Shown one piece after another: positions 34,601 through 41,767 of a stretch of DNA of 64,000 bases. The notes below the pieces were generated by a model, which worked only from the letters and a program-made list of their open reading frames with translations, did no database searches and was not told where the DNA came from. Source of the stretch: an uncultured Opitutaceae bacterium. GTDB taxonomy: Bacteria; Verrucomicrobiota; Verrucomicrobiia; Opitutales; Opitutaceae. The translations under genes and the position numbers were made by a program. Each line of letters opens with the position of its first letter. The first letter of the stretch is position 1. The stretch covers positions 62,001-126,000 of the forward strand of contig CAIWXW010000087.1 of the NCBI GenBank assembly GCA_903916755.1, written 5' to 3'.

Positions 34601-35039
34601 CCCCGAATCCCATGACACCCTGCACCGCCACCACCACCAGCTGATTCAGCTCCCAGCCGGTGAGCAGCTGGAAAGGAAGAAAGAACGTCAGCGCCGGCGT
34701 AACCCCAAAATAAAGGTAGTAGTGGTTTCGAAAGCGGCTGGCATCGAGGAGGAAGTCATGACTTGCCTGAGCTCCCGCCATCGGGTGCGCCTCGGGCGGC
34801 CCCACCGCGGCATTGAGGTAGAGATGGCCGCGCGCCATCCCTTCGGCCAAGAGGTTATAATAGTCACCTTGGTGCCGCGCGACCCATGGTTCGGACCCGT
34901 TTGAATCCACCGTCCATGCATAGAATGCAATCACGGCCAGCACCACTGGCAGGACGGCCCAGAAATCGCTGGCAAGCGAAGGGCGAGACGCAGCCATGGC
35001 ACTCGGCTTGGGGTCCATCCGACGGGGCGGCGCGGTCAC
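31662..35039 (-). CDS. GT-C-like polytopic membrane protein with four lectin-like units
   Basis: A protein of up to 1125 residues. The GTG at 35039 and ATGs at 35018 and 34997 are all possible starts. The membrane domain (to about 490) has GDYYNLLAEGM and YYLYFGVTPAL, as in the 22543 protein. Units begin near 506, 676, 826 and 980. The first is the juxtamembrane type (YPPIGHPWYGD). The third is the divergent type (GLLAIRRRG..GWLDAAGW). The fourth has IGFDHWGVGG and ends in VGLSTSGLGFGG. Units 3 and 4 match the last two of the GT39 protein at 19558, which indicates module exchange. It heads the second cassette and is divergent from the heptose operon. Confidence 0.8.
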   Translation of the reverse strand: MTAPPRRMDPKPSAMAASRPSLASDFWAVLPVVLAVIAFYAWTVDSNGSEPWVARHQGDYYNLLAEGMARGHLYLNAAVGPPEAHPMAGAQASHDFLLDASRFRNHYYLYFGVTPALTFFLPFQLLTGWELNQLVVVAVQGVMGFGAGLVLLLAWRRHLSQGASRVALLAAAVAWGFGSALPVTLRKPQMYEVAVTAGMAWSTAFLLFAALAILRPNRTRGWLALASLCAGLAVGSRPDLLVGATVLLFVLGWALARTRSRAGGSAAPAWSWILAALAPAAVCGAGLLLYNYRRFGNALEFGHSYQMGSSAAAFFGFRYFWHNLQLYYLTFPATGWLFPFFAEGSETGRPPGYIGIEPVHGQCFCLLWFGALVLLALAGRESRAEGDSRRLGIAILLGWWFTANFLALACISVRANRYLLDFHPALVLATGGLLIEGSALSRPFWRRAFLVVGVAGAAVVAVFNLGISIETMGFMRRVNPIGYARLERTVNRLVWPVFRLTAPRFGPRIFAVTFPAARPGASEPLISAGPPLDGIALMVHYLEPGRAQLVLTNNQISDDQVSGPQGPAFAVVPGETRRLTVQLGAFYPPIGHPWYGDASTADMQRLSTSNRVLLDGIDVFRLSSLAHPASPGQTLVGRRHPWAGAGFERFTGRLRPLAETVPDLTGLRPRPGAGWGYRLVLRLPADRFGLAEPLVTTGTWPVGDAFLLQYRDPHTVVLLHDEIGGGLIGSTEIPVDYAQPQTLDLWFDPVTERGGLPRYRLSLFLEGKPILLDPAPLQPFSYGQEALGASVIQSSLARDTFGGAVLALARTDGANVSRSYSPAHGESAVAVRFRLPPDASRWQPLLNFSRADGERGLLAIRRRGTGILIGWLDAAGWWSREVGGANAMVHTIGLQWRLAAGQGAGPRAQNRAITTVILVDGTICPLTRADFFAAPVTDVTAWSSPWPDSEIAAHFAGAIEPAPEIRTLLAMDAADLPLRHFRLAVRFPSDRVGRNEPLVTAGQRGRADGLYVRYEQNGRVRIGFDHWGVGGPVSRAVPVAADGFNQMEVEFGRGAWTTGGQDRIVVSLNGERLLDAPAVFYATLSNAVKVGANPVGLSTSGLGFGGEIVPMEDFEPQAVSNPAAP

Positions 35040-35187
35040 CTTCGATCACCAGGACGGCGATTCTGCCCAGTCAGCCGCCACCTTGGCCGAGGCTCGCTCG
35101 ATCGCTGCATAAAGGTCATCGGACGAGAAGGGCTGCGATTAAGGTGTTGCTTGCCACAGGCTCACAGCGACAAAAGGCTCCGTTTCC

Positions 35188-36210
35188 ATGGGTGACAACT
35201 CCCAAACTTCCCTAGGCTTCGCCATCGTCGGTTGTGGCCTCATCGGCCGCAAGCGGGCCACGGCGCTCGCCGGCATTCCCGGCGCAGCCTTGCGGCAGGT
35301 CTGCGATCTCGACCCGATGCGTGCCGCTGATCTGGCGAAATTGACCCCGGGGTGCACGCCGGCCACGGACTACAGGACGGTCCTCGCCGATCCCGCAATC
35401 TCCGCCGTCATCGTTTCCACGTTGAACGGTTCGCTGGCTCCCATTGCCCTCGCGGCCGCGGAGGCGGGCAAGCACGTACTGGTCGAAAAGCCCGGAGCCC
35501 TCAATGCGGCGGAACTTCGGAAAGTCCAGCAGGCTGCCGTGTCGAGCGGCGTGCGGGTGCGCCTTGGGTACAACCATCGCTTTCATCCGGCCCTGCAGAA
35601 GGCGCGCGAACTGATTGATTCCGGCGTGCTCGGCCCGCTGATGTTCCTCCGCGGCCGGTATGGCCATGGGGGCCGCAAGGGTTACGACCGCGAATGGCGG
35701 GCCGATCCGGAGCTCTCCGGAGGCGGCGAGCTGATCGACCAGGGCGTCCATCTGATCGATCTGGCCGGCTGGTTCCTGGGCGACCTGCCGGTCGTCGAAG
35801 GCCATGCCACCACCTCCTTCTGGGACATGAAGGTGGACGACAACGCCTTTCTGAGCCTGCGGACCGCCGCTGGCCAAACCGCATGGCTGCACGTCAGCTG
35901 CACGGAGTGGAAGAACCTGTTCAGCCTCGAGATCTACGGTCGCGACGCCAAGCTGGCGCTCGACGGCCTCGGCGGAAGTTATGGCGTCGAGCGCCTTGTC
36001 TACTACAAGATGCTGCCGCAGATGGGTCCGCCTGATATTTTTCCCTTTGAGTATCCCGGCAGCGATGCCTCCTGGCGCCTGGAGACCGAGGCCTTCATCG
36101 ACGACATCCAGCTCGGGCGGGAGCCCTCCCCCGGCCTGAAAGAGGGCATTCGCACGCTGGAAATCGTTGAGGCCATCTATAAAAAGAGCGGCTACCTTCC
36201 AAATCCATGA
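35188..36210 (+). CDS. Gfo/Idh/MocA-family oxidoreductase
   Basis: A 340-residue NAD(P)-dependent oxidoreductase with a Rossmann motif (IVGCGLIGRKRA), the family EKPGALN motif at about 96-102, YNHRFHP, and GGGELIDQGVHLIDL, which contains the conserved His of the active site. It opens the plus-strand heptose operon and overlaps hddA by ATGA. Similar oxidoreductases are often found beside heptose kinases in surface-glycan loci, but its own substrate is not known. It is not closely similar to the Gfo/Idh enzyme at 12053. Confidence 0.86.
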   Translation: MGDNSQTSLGFAIVGCGLIGRKRATALAGIPGAALRQVCDLDPMRAADLAKLTPGCTPATDYRTVLADPAISAVIVSTLNGSLAPIALAAAEAGKHVLVEKPGALNAAELRKVQQAAVSSGVRVRLGYNHRFHPALQKARELIDSGVLGPLMFLRGRYGHGGRKGYDREWRADPELSGGGELIDQGVHLIDLAGWFLGDLPVVEGHATTSFWDMKVDDNAFLSLRTAAGQTAWLHVSCTEWKNLFSLEIYGRDAKLALDGLGGSYGVERLVYYKMLPQMGPPDIFPFEYPGSDASWRLETEAFIDDIQLGREPSPGLKEGIRTLEIVEAIYKKSGYLPNP

Positions 36211-37187
36211 TCATCACCCGTTCACCCCTGCGCGTTTCCCTTGGCGGCGGCGGCACCGACCTGCCGTCCTACTACCGGGAGCATGGCGGCTTCCTGGTGG
36301 CGGCGGCCATCGACAAGTACGTCTACATCACGCAGCATCGCACCTTCCAGCAGGAGATCATCATCAAGTACTCCAAGCTCGAGCGGGTCGCGAGCGTCGA
36401 CGAAATCGAGCACCCCATCGTCCGCGAAGCCCTCAAGATGACCGGGGTGACCGACCCGCATCTCGAGCTCACTTCGATGGCAGACATACCGGGCGGAACC
36501 GGCCTGGGCTCGTCGGGCAGCTTCACCACGGGGCTGCTCAAGGCGCTGCATGCCTACCGCAAGCATCCGATCTCGGCCGCCGACTTGGCGGAGCAGGCCT
36601 GCGAAATCGAGCTGAACAAGCTGGGTGAGCCGATCGGCAAGCAGGATCAGTACATTGCGGCGGTCGGCGGCATCACCGCCTTCACCTTCCACCCTGATGG
36701 GCGGGTCGAATATCGCCCGTGCAAGATTTCGGAGGAGACGCTCTTCAACCTCGAGGACAACCTGCTGCTCTTCTTCACCGGCTACAGCCGCAGCGCCTCG
36801 AAAATCCTGAAGGACCAGAACGACCGCTCGCAGAAGCAGGACCAGACGATGCTCGACAACCTGCACTTCACCAAGGAGCTCGGCTACAAGTCGCTGGCGG
36901 CCCTGGAAGGCGGCCAGCTCGAGGAATTCGGCCGGCTGATGGACGTGCATTGGCAGCGGAAAAAGGCGCGCAGCGCCGGAATGAGCAATGACAAGATCAA
37001 TGAGTGGTACGAGCATGCGATGGCCAGCGGCGCCCTCGGCGGCAAGGTGATCGGCGCCGGCGGCGGCGGCTTCCTGATGTTCTACGCGGGCGATAAGCAG
37101 CGGCTGCGGCATGCGATGCGTGAGCGGGGGCTGCAGGAGGTGCGGTTCCGCTTTGACTTCGAGGGCACCAAGATCCTGGCGCAGTAA
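36207..37187 (+). CDS. hddA: D-glycero-alpha-D-manno-heptose 7-phosphate kinase (GHMP family)
   Basis: A 326-residue GHMP-superfamily kinase. Motif 1 is SPLRVSLGGGGTDLPSY. The ATP-binding motif 2 is GGTGLGSSGSFTTGLL at about residues 95-110. The C-terminal glycine motif is KVIGAGGGGFLMFY. These features fit HddA-type kinases, which phosphorylate heptose 7-phosphate at C1 to give the 1,7-bisphosphate of the GDP-heptose branch. The assignment is supported by gmhA, a gmhB-like phosphatase and hddC within 6 kb. L-fucose-type GHMP kinases are an alternative, less likely in this context. Confidence 0.88.
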   Translation: MIITRSPLRVSLGGGGTDLPSYYREHGGFLVAAAIDKYVYITQHRTFQQEIIIKYSKLERVASVDEIEHPIVREALKMTGVTDPHLELTSMADIPGGTGLGSSGSFTTGLLKALHAYRKHPISAADLAEQACEIELNKLGEPIGKQDQYIAAVGGITAFTFHPDGRVEYRPCKISEETLFNLEDNLLLFFTGYSRSASKILKDQNDRSQKQDQTMLDNLHFTKELGYKSLAALEGGQLEEFGRLMDVHWQRKKARSAGMSNDKINEWYEHAMASGALGGKVIGAGGGGFLMFYAGDKQRLRHAMRERGLQEVRFRFDFEGTKILAQ

Positions 37188-37197
37188 GGCGCGCGGC

Positions 37198-38232
37198 ATG
37201 GCGGCGAAGATCGTCCAGCTCGCACCGGGCCTGCCCCCCGGATCGCGCCTGCCCGAGATCGACCGCCTGAAGGGCTTCGCCCTGATTCTCGTGGTGATCA
37301 ACCACGCCAGCGGCGCCCTGGGCATGACCGATTGGGTTCATGGGGAGGTCGGGGTCGACATTTTCCTGATCCTCAGCGGATTCACGCTCGCGCTGAACAG
37401 CGGCGCGCTGTCGGCGCGGCAATTCTTCTTGCGCCGCTTTCTCCGGATCTACCCTGCGTACTGGATCGCGTTGGCCGTCTTCCTCTACTGCAACGCCCGC
37501 ACCTTTGCAGATCACCGTCCCGCGGCGGACATCTGGCTGCATGTCATCGGGTTGCATGGCTTCGCCCGTACCCAGTTCTTCTCGTCGATCAACGATTCGT
37601 TCTGGTTCATCTCCATCATCGTCCTCCTCTATGTCGTCGTTTTCTTCCTCCGCCGCCAGATGCACGACCTGGCCCTCGTCGCCGGCACCGGCGCCTTCCT
37701 GACCGCGGCCATCTGCGGGTTCTACCTGTGGACCGGCAACCTCGGTGCCTTGCTCCACCTCGGCGTGCGCCTGCCCGACCTGTTCATCGGGCTCATCGCC
37801 GGCCAATTGGCGAGCGGGCGAAAGACGGAGCTCAAATTGGGCCCCCTGCTCGCCGCGGGCCTGCTGGCCCTCGGCTACCTGACGGTGTACATCGGGGTCA
37901 ACTATGGCGACTGCGTCGGCGGCCTGGCTTGGATCGCCTTATTCCTCTGCGCGGATCGGCTGCTGCTGAAATCGGCGCTGGCCGCGCCGTTCGTCAGGGG
38001 TTTCGGCTTCCTCGGGCTGTACTCCTACGAAATCTACCTGCTGCACCAGCCCCTGATCCGGGACTACAATCGACGAGCCCTCGCCGACTGGTGGCAAGTG
38101 CTGCAACCTTCACGGGCTGAACTCGCGGTCAGCATCGCCGCCGCCCTCGTCCTGGTCGTTTTCCTCAGCGTCTGGCTGCACCGGACGACGGAATTCATCC
38201 TGCGCCCGCTCCGCCAAATTTCCGCCCGATGA
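37198..38232 (+). CDS. Acyltransferase family 3 (O-acyltransferase)
   Basis: A 344-residue polytopic protein. The catalytic signature is intact: EIDRLKGFALILVVINH. GVDIFLILSGF and FLRIYPAYW follow, with about ten membrane segments. I chose the ATG at 37198 since the track start at 37111 runs inside hddA. The gene lies ten bases after hddA and overlaps hddC by ATGA. It probably acylates a sugar of the glycan that contains heptose. It is the third acyltransferase-3 gene in the window and, unlike the 10195 copy, has all expected residues. Confidence 0.88.
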   Translation: MAAKIVQLAPGLPPGSRLPEIDRLKGFALILVVINHASGALGMTDWVHGEVGVDIFLILSGFTLALNSGALSARQFFLRRFLRIYPAYWIALAVFLYCNARTFADHRPAADIWLHVIGLHGFARTQFFSSINDSFWFISIIVLLYVVVFFLRRQMHDLALVAGTGAFLTAAICGFYLWTGNLGALLHLGVRLPDLFIGLIAGQLASGRKTELKLGPLLAAGLLALGYLTVYIGVNYGDCVGGLAWIALFLCADRLLLKSALAAPFVRGFGFLGLYSYEIYLLHQPLIRDYNRRALADWWQVLQPSRAELAVSIAAALVLVVFLSVWLHRTTEFILRPLRQISAR

Positions 38233-38948
38233 ACACCTCCGATCTCCCCGTGGCCATTCTTGCCGGCGGGCTGGCCACCCGGCTTCGCCCCATCACCGAA
38301 AAGGTGCCCAAGCTGCTGATCGAGGTGGCCGGCGAGCCCTTCTTCACCCACCAGATCCGACTGCTCAAGGCCGCGGGCCTCACCCGTCTGGTCCTCTGTG
38401 TCGGGTATCTGGGGGAGAAGGTCGTCGAGCAGTATGGCGACGGGTCCCGGTTCGGGGTCCGAATCGACTATTCCTTCGATGGACCGAAGTTGCTCGGAAC
38501 CGGGGGAGCCCTGATTCAGGCGCTGCCGCTCCTCGGAGACGCCTTCTACACTCTTTACGGCGACAGCTACCTGCCGATCGACTATCATGCCGTCGGGCAG
38601 TACTTCCTGGATTCCGGCCGGCAGGGTCTCATGACCGTCTTCGAGAACTCCGAGCGATACGACGCCAGCAATGTCTGGTTCGAAGGCGGGACAATCCGTC
38701 GCTACGACAAGAAGTACAAGGTCCCGGAGATGCGGCACATCGATTACGGGCTAGGTCTGTTTCGCTCGACCGCCTTTGCCTCTTTTCCCCGCGATGCGGT
38801 GGTCGACCTCCAAGAGGTCCAAAAGGCGCTGCTCGCCCGGGGAGAACTGGCGGGATACGAGATCTTCGAGCGTTTTTACGAAATCGGTTCCCATGCCGGG
38901 CTAAAGGAGCTCGATGCCTTGCTGCAGCCACCGGGCGGCCCGGCTTGA
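38229..38948 (+). CDS. hddC: HddC-like heptose 1-phosphate nucleotidyltransferase
   Basis: A 239-residue nucleotidyltransferase. The N-terminal signature is AILAGGLATRLRPITEKVPK, with LYGDSYLPID holding the metal-binding Asp and GTGGALIQAL in the sugar-binding loop. The length matches HddC and related guanylyl- or cytidylyltransferases. With hddA in the same operon the most likely product is GDP-D-glycero-alpha-D-manno-heptose. The nucleotide specificity is inferred from pathway context. A weak terminator lies just downstream. Confidence 0.83.
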   Translation: MNTSDLPVAILAGGLATRLRPITEKVPKLLIEVAGEPFFTHQIRLLKAAGLTRLVLCVGYLGEKVVEQYGDGSRFGVRIDYSFDGPKLLGTGGALIQALPLLGDAFYTLYGDSYLPIDYHAVGQYFLDSGRQGLMTVFENSERYDASNVWFEGGTIRRYDKKYKVPEMRHIDYGLGLFRSTAFASFPRDAVVDLQEVQKALLARGELAGYEIFERFYEIGSHAGLKELDALLQPPGGPA

Positions 38949-38955
38949 GGGCAGA

Positions 38956-38981
38956 GGCAGTCGTGCCGTTTTTTCATTTTT
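38956..38981 (+). terminator. Weak intrinsic terminator after hddC
   Basis: GGCA, loop GTCG, TGCC, then G and TTTTTT, with a second T-run (TTTTT) after CA. The stem is only four base pairs, so it is weak, but the position between convergent genes and the strong T tract support it. Confidence 0.45.
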
Positions 38982-39013
38982 CCACCGACAGCTCGCCACC
39001 AGCAAACCCAGGT

Positions 39014-40606
39014 TCAGGCCAGATAGTAGCGATTCACTACCGCCCAGAGGCAGACGCCGGCTCCCACCCCCGCGGCCAGCGTCGCCGCGATGCCGAGGCC
39101 CCGACGGCCCTTGAGCTGAGGCAATTGGGGAAACGCCAGCACCAGGAGGGGCATCAATGGCAGAAAATAACGGCCTTCAATGCCCTCGATGAGCGCATGG
39201 GAACGCGGGGGATTCCAGGCGGCATATTGCGCGACAAAGATCAGGAGGATACCGGCCAACGCACTGCCGAGAAAGAGGAGACGCTGCTTGCCAGAAATTA
39301 CCTTCGCCTCACCGGATTCCACCGCCACGCAGCCCAGGAGGGCGCAGCCAAAGAAAGAGTAAAACCAGGCTGGGAGCGCCGTGTCGCCCCAGCCCAGCAC
39401 CCCGACCATCCAGCGATAATAAAAATCCCACTGGGCGCCGATCGTCCTGAACATCAGCCCGAGGAAGGCTCCGGGAGCATGTTGGATATAGGCAAACTGG
39501 GCCACCGGATCGAGCGGGACATCGGTCCGGAATGGGACATAGATCGCCACGATGGCCCGGCTCCAGAGCAAGCCGGGGATCACGCACAGCACCAACCCGC
39601 CCAGGAGGAACCGCAGTTTCGCGGAGACGGAATCTAAGCGGGGCCAGACGAAAATCAGGACCAGCAGGGCCAAGGGGCAATAGACGAACTTGGAGATGGA
39701 AAAAAGGCCAGCGAGGAGCACGAGCGCCCATTTTTCGCCAGTCCGGAGGGCCCGGTCCGGTTCGGCCATCAAACGCAGCAACAGCGCCAAGAGCAGGAAG
39801 GCCGCGCCGACCAGGACCCCATCTGGGGCGACCGAACCCGTGAGATACAGGCTCATCGGGGACAAAAGGATCATGAGCATGGACCAGCGGTAGACGGGGC
39901 AGCAGCGCAGCGCCGCATAACCGAGAGCCAGGGAGGCGCCGAAGGCGAACAGGCGGGCCAGATAGAGCAACGGGAGGGGGCCCAGCCCGAGGGCGCGGCC
40001 GAGCGCGAGCGCGAGCGTCTGGGGCAGATAGCTCGTGGGCGGCGCCACCACCGTATTGGCAAAGGGAAAGAAGCCGCGACGGGGCCCCGCCCACCAGTTC
40101 ACGAGGAGGTGATCCGTTTTCGCGCGGTAGAACGCCCAAGTCATCTTGTTCTCCGCGTGGAAGGCGATGTTCCCCGTGTCGGACGTCGTGACGATTACGG
40201 CCGGCAACTGGCCGCCGGCCCGGGCCCCATCCCTTTCTCCGAGCAGGGTCCCCTCGCTCAACTGGAAGGCTCGAAAGAAATGGGATCCTTCGTCGGGCGC
40301 CTGCGCCGGCGGATTAGCCGCCAAGATGAGCAGCCCGAACGAGAGGCCCAGCCCTAGGTAGACCCGGGAAGGCTGGAGCGCAGAGGCCCAAAGCGCAGCC
40401 AGGCGCCGGCGGACCGAGCGAATGGGATCGCCACGGATTGCGGAAGAAAGAGACAGGTGTCCACCGTGGCTCTTTTCCCCCTTCGTCGAAAGCCAATTCC
40501 CGAGACCCTGCGCAAATTTGGTAGCCAAAGCACGGAGTTTTGGCTTTCTCTGGATTCCCGACTCCAACCCCACCCGCTCTCCCGCATGTCCTACTCCGAA
40601 CAACAC
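39014..40606 (-). CDS. DUF2142-family polytopic membrane protein
   Basis: A protein of up to 530 residues with about 11-12 membrane segments. The first loop has AANPPAQAPDEGSHFFRAFQ, the hallmark of DUF2142 proteins, whose Asp-Glu pair resembles GT-C catalytic loops. The function is not established in general. The start is unclear: the ORF begins at a GTG at 40606 that overlaps gmhA, and other in-frame options (for example TTG at 40528) are also non-ATG. The first membrane segment begins only near residue 80 of the long form, so a shorter product is likely. The gene is inverted between hddC and gmhA and has a frameshifted paralogue at 50627. Confidence 0.78.
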   Translation of the reverse strand: MLFGVGHAGERVGLESGIQRKPKLRALATKFAQGLGNWLSTKGEKSHGGHLSLSSAIRGDPIRSVRRRLAALWASALQPSRVYLGLGLSFGLLILAANPPAQAPDEGSHFFRAFQLSEGTLLGERDGARAGGQLPAVIVTTSDTGNIAFHAENKMTWAFYRAKTDHLLVNWWAGPRRGFFPFANTVVAPPTSYLPQTLALALGRALGLGPLPLLYLARLFAFGASLALGYAALRCCPVYRWSMLMILLSPMSLYLTGSVAPDGVLVGAAFLLLALLLRLMAEPDRALRTGEKWALVLLAGLFSISKFVYCPLALLVLIFVWPRLDSVSAKLRFLLGGLVLCVIPGLLWSRAIVAIYVPFRTDVPLDPVAQFAYIQHAPGAFLGLMFRTIGAQWDFYYRWMVGVLGWGDTALPAWFYSFFGCALLGCVAVESGEAKVISGKQRLLFLGSALAGILLIFVAQYAAWNPPRSHALIEGIEGRYFLPLMPLLVLAFPQLPQLKGRRGLGIAATLAAGVGAGVCLWAVVNRYYLA

Positions 40607-41191
40607 CTGAAAGAGACCGCCGAAATCACGTCCAAGATCAACCCCGCCGATTGCGAAAAATGCGTGGCTGAGCTCAAGGGCGTGCGCGACCGCGGCGGCC
40701 GGCTATTCATCCTCGGCGTGGGCGGCAGCGCGGCCAACGCCTCGCACGCGGTGAACGATTTCCGCAAGATCGCCGGCATCGAGGTCTACGCGCCGACGGA
40801 CAATGTCTCCGAACTGACCGCCCGGACCAACGACGACGGCTGGGCCAGCATCTTTGTCGGCTACCTGCGCGGCAGCCGGCTGAACGCCAAGGACTGCCTC
40901 TTCATCCTCTCGGTCGGTGGAGGCAATCTCGAGAAGAACGTCTCCCCCAATCTCGTCTCGGCCATCCAGCTCGCGAAGGAAGTCGGCGCCCGCGTAATCG
41001 GCATCGTCGGCAAGGACGGCGGCTACACGGCCAAAGAGGCTGATGCCTGCGTCATCGTCCCGACCGTCAACCCGAACAACGTCACGCCCCACAGCGAGGC
41101 CTTCCAGGCAGTCATCTGGCATCTGTTTGTCTCCCATCCGGATTTGAAGATCAACCAGACCAAGTGGGAATCAGTGGCCGCGAAGCCCTGA
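40586..41191 (+). CDS. gmhA: Sedoheptulose 7-phosphate isomerase (SIS domain)
   Basis: A 201-residue SIS-domain protein. The sugar-phosphate loop is LGVGGSAANASHAVNDFRK and the second conserved loop is LSVGGGNLEKNVS. The length and N-terminal helix fit GmhA, which converts sedoheptulose 7-phosphate to D-glycero-D-manno-heptose 7-phosphate, the HddA substrate. The ATG at 40586 was chosen over 40457 because upstream codons lie in the divergent gene region and the family N-terminus fits. The stop overlaps the next start by one base (TGATG), so it is coupled to the phosphatase. Confidence 0.87.
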   Translation: MSYSEQHLKETAEITSKINPADCEKCVAELKGVRDRGGRLFILGVGGSAANASHAVNDFRKIAGIEVYAPTDNVSELTARTNDDGWASIFVGYLRGSRLNAKDCLFILSVGGGNLEKNVSPNLVSAIQLAKEVGARVIGIVGKDGGYTAKEADACVIVPTVNPNNVTPHSEAFQAVIWHLFVSHPDLKINQTKWESVAAKP

Positions 41192-41748
41192 TGCCGGACG
41201 GACGGCACGCCGGCCGGCCGGCCGTTTTTCTCGACCGGGACGGGACCCTCAACGTGCAGGTCGTACGGGAGGGCAAACCCTACCCTCCCGCCTCGCTCGC
41301 CGAATTTGAGCTTTTTCCGGATGCTCCGGCGGCTTGCCGGGCGCTCAAAGCGGCGGGCTATGTCCTCGTCGTGGCCACCAACCAGCCCGACGTCGGCCGG
41401 GGTGATCAGCCGCAGGCCGAGGTGGAGGCGATGAACGACCGCCTTTGCCAGTTGCTCCCCGAGATCGAACGGGTCGAGGTCTGCTACGACCCCGGACGGG
41501 GTGAAACGTCGCGCCGGCGCAAGCCGGAGCCAGGGATGCTGCTGGATGCCGCGGCCGCCCTGGACCTGGACCTCGCCCGCTCGTGGATGGTGGGCGACCG
41601 GTGGCGGGATATCGACTGCGGACAGCGGGCGGGCGTCCGCACCGTCTTCATCGATTTTAGCTACGCGGAGGACCTGCGCAGCCCACCCGATTTCACCGTC
41701 AAAACGCTCGCCGCCGCCGCCGAGGTAATCCTTGCAAACCGCTCTTAG
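41191..41748 (+). CDS. gmhB: D-glycero-D-manno-heptose 1,7-bisphosphate phosphatase-like HAD enzyme
   Basis: A 185-residue HAD-IIIA phosphatase. Motif I is FLDRDGTLN, motif II is VVATNQPDVGRG, motif III Lys lies in RKPEPGMLLDAA, and motif IV is MVGDRWRDIDCG. In the pathway it would remove the C7 phosphate before nucleotidyl transfer. The usual GmhB zinc loop (clustered Cys and His before the RKP motif) is not present: here it reads CYDPGRGETSRRRKP with one Cys. It is either a zinc-free variant or a related HAD-IIIA member. It follows gmhA with a one-base overlap. Confidence 0.82.
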   Translation: MPDGRHAGRPAVFLDRDGTLNVQVVREGKPYPPASLAEFELFPDAPAACRALKAAGYVLVVATNQPDVGRGDQPQAEVEAMNDRLCQLLPEIERVEVCYDPGRGETSRRRKPEPGMLLDAAAALDLDLARSWMVGDRWRDIDCGQRAGVRTVFIDFSYAEDLRSPPDFTVKTLAAAAEVILANRS

Positions 41749-41767
41749 CCGGGCATCAGTTTTCCCA

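Noticed and set aside
38945-39637. 230-aa plus-strand ORF overlapping the DUF2142 gene
   Set aside because: Low-complexity, charged product without recognisable motifs; it is the antisense shadow of a clear membrane protein gene.
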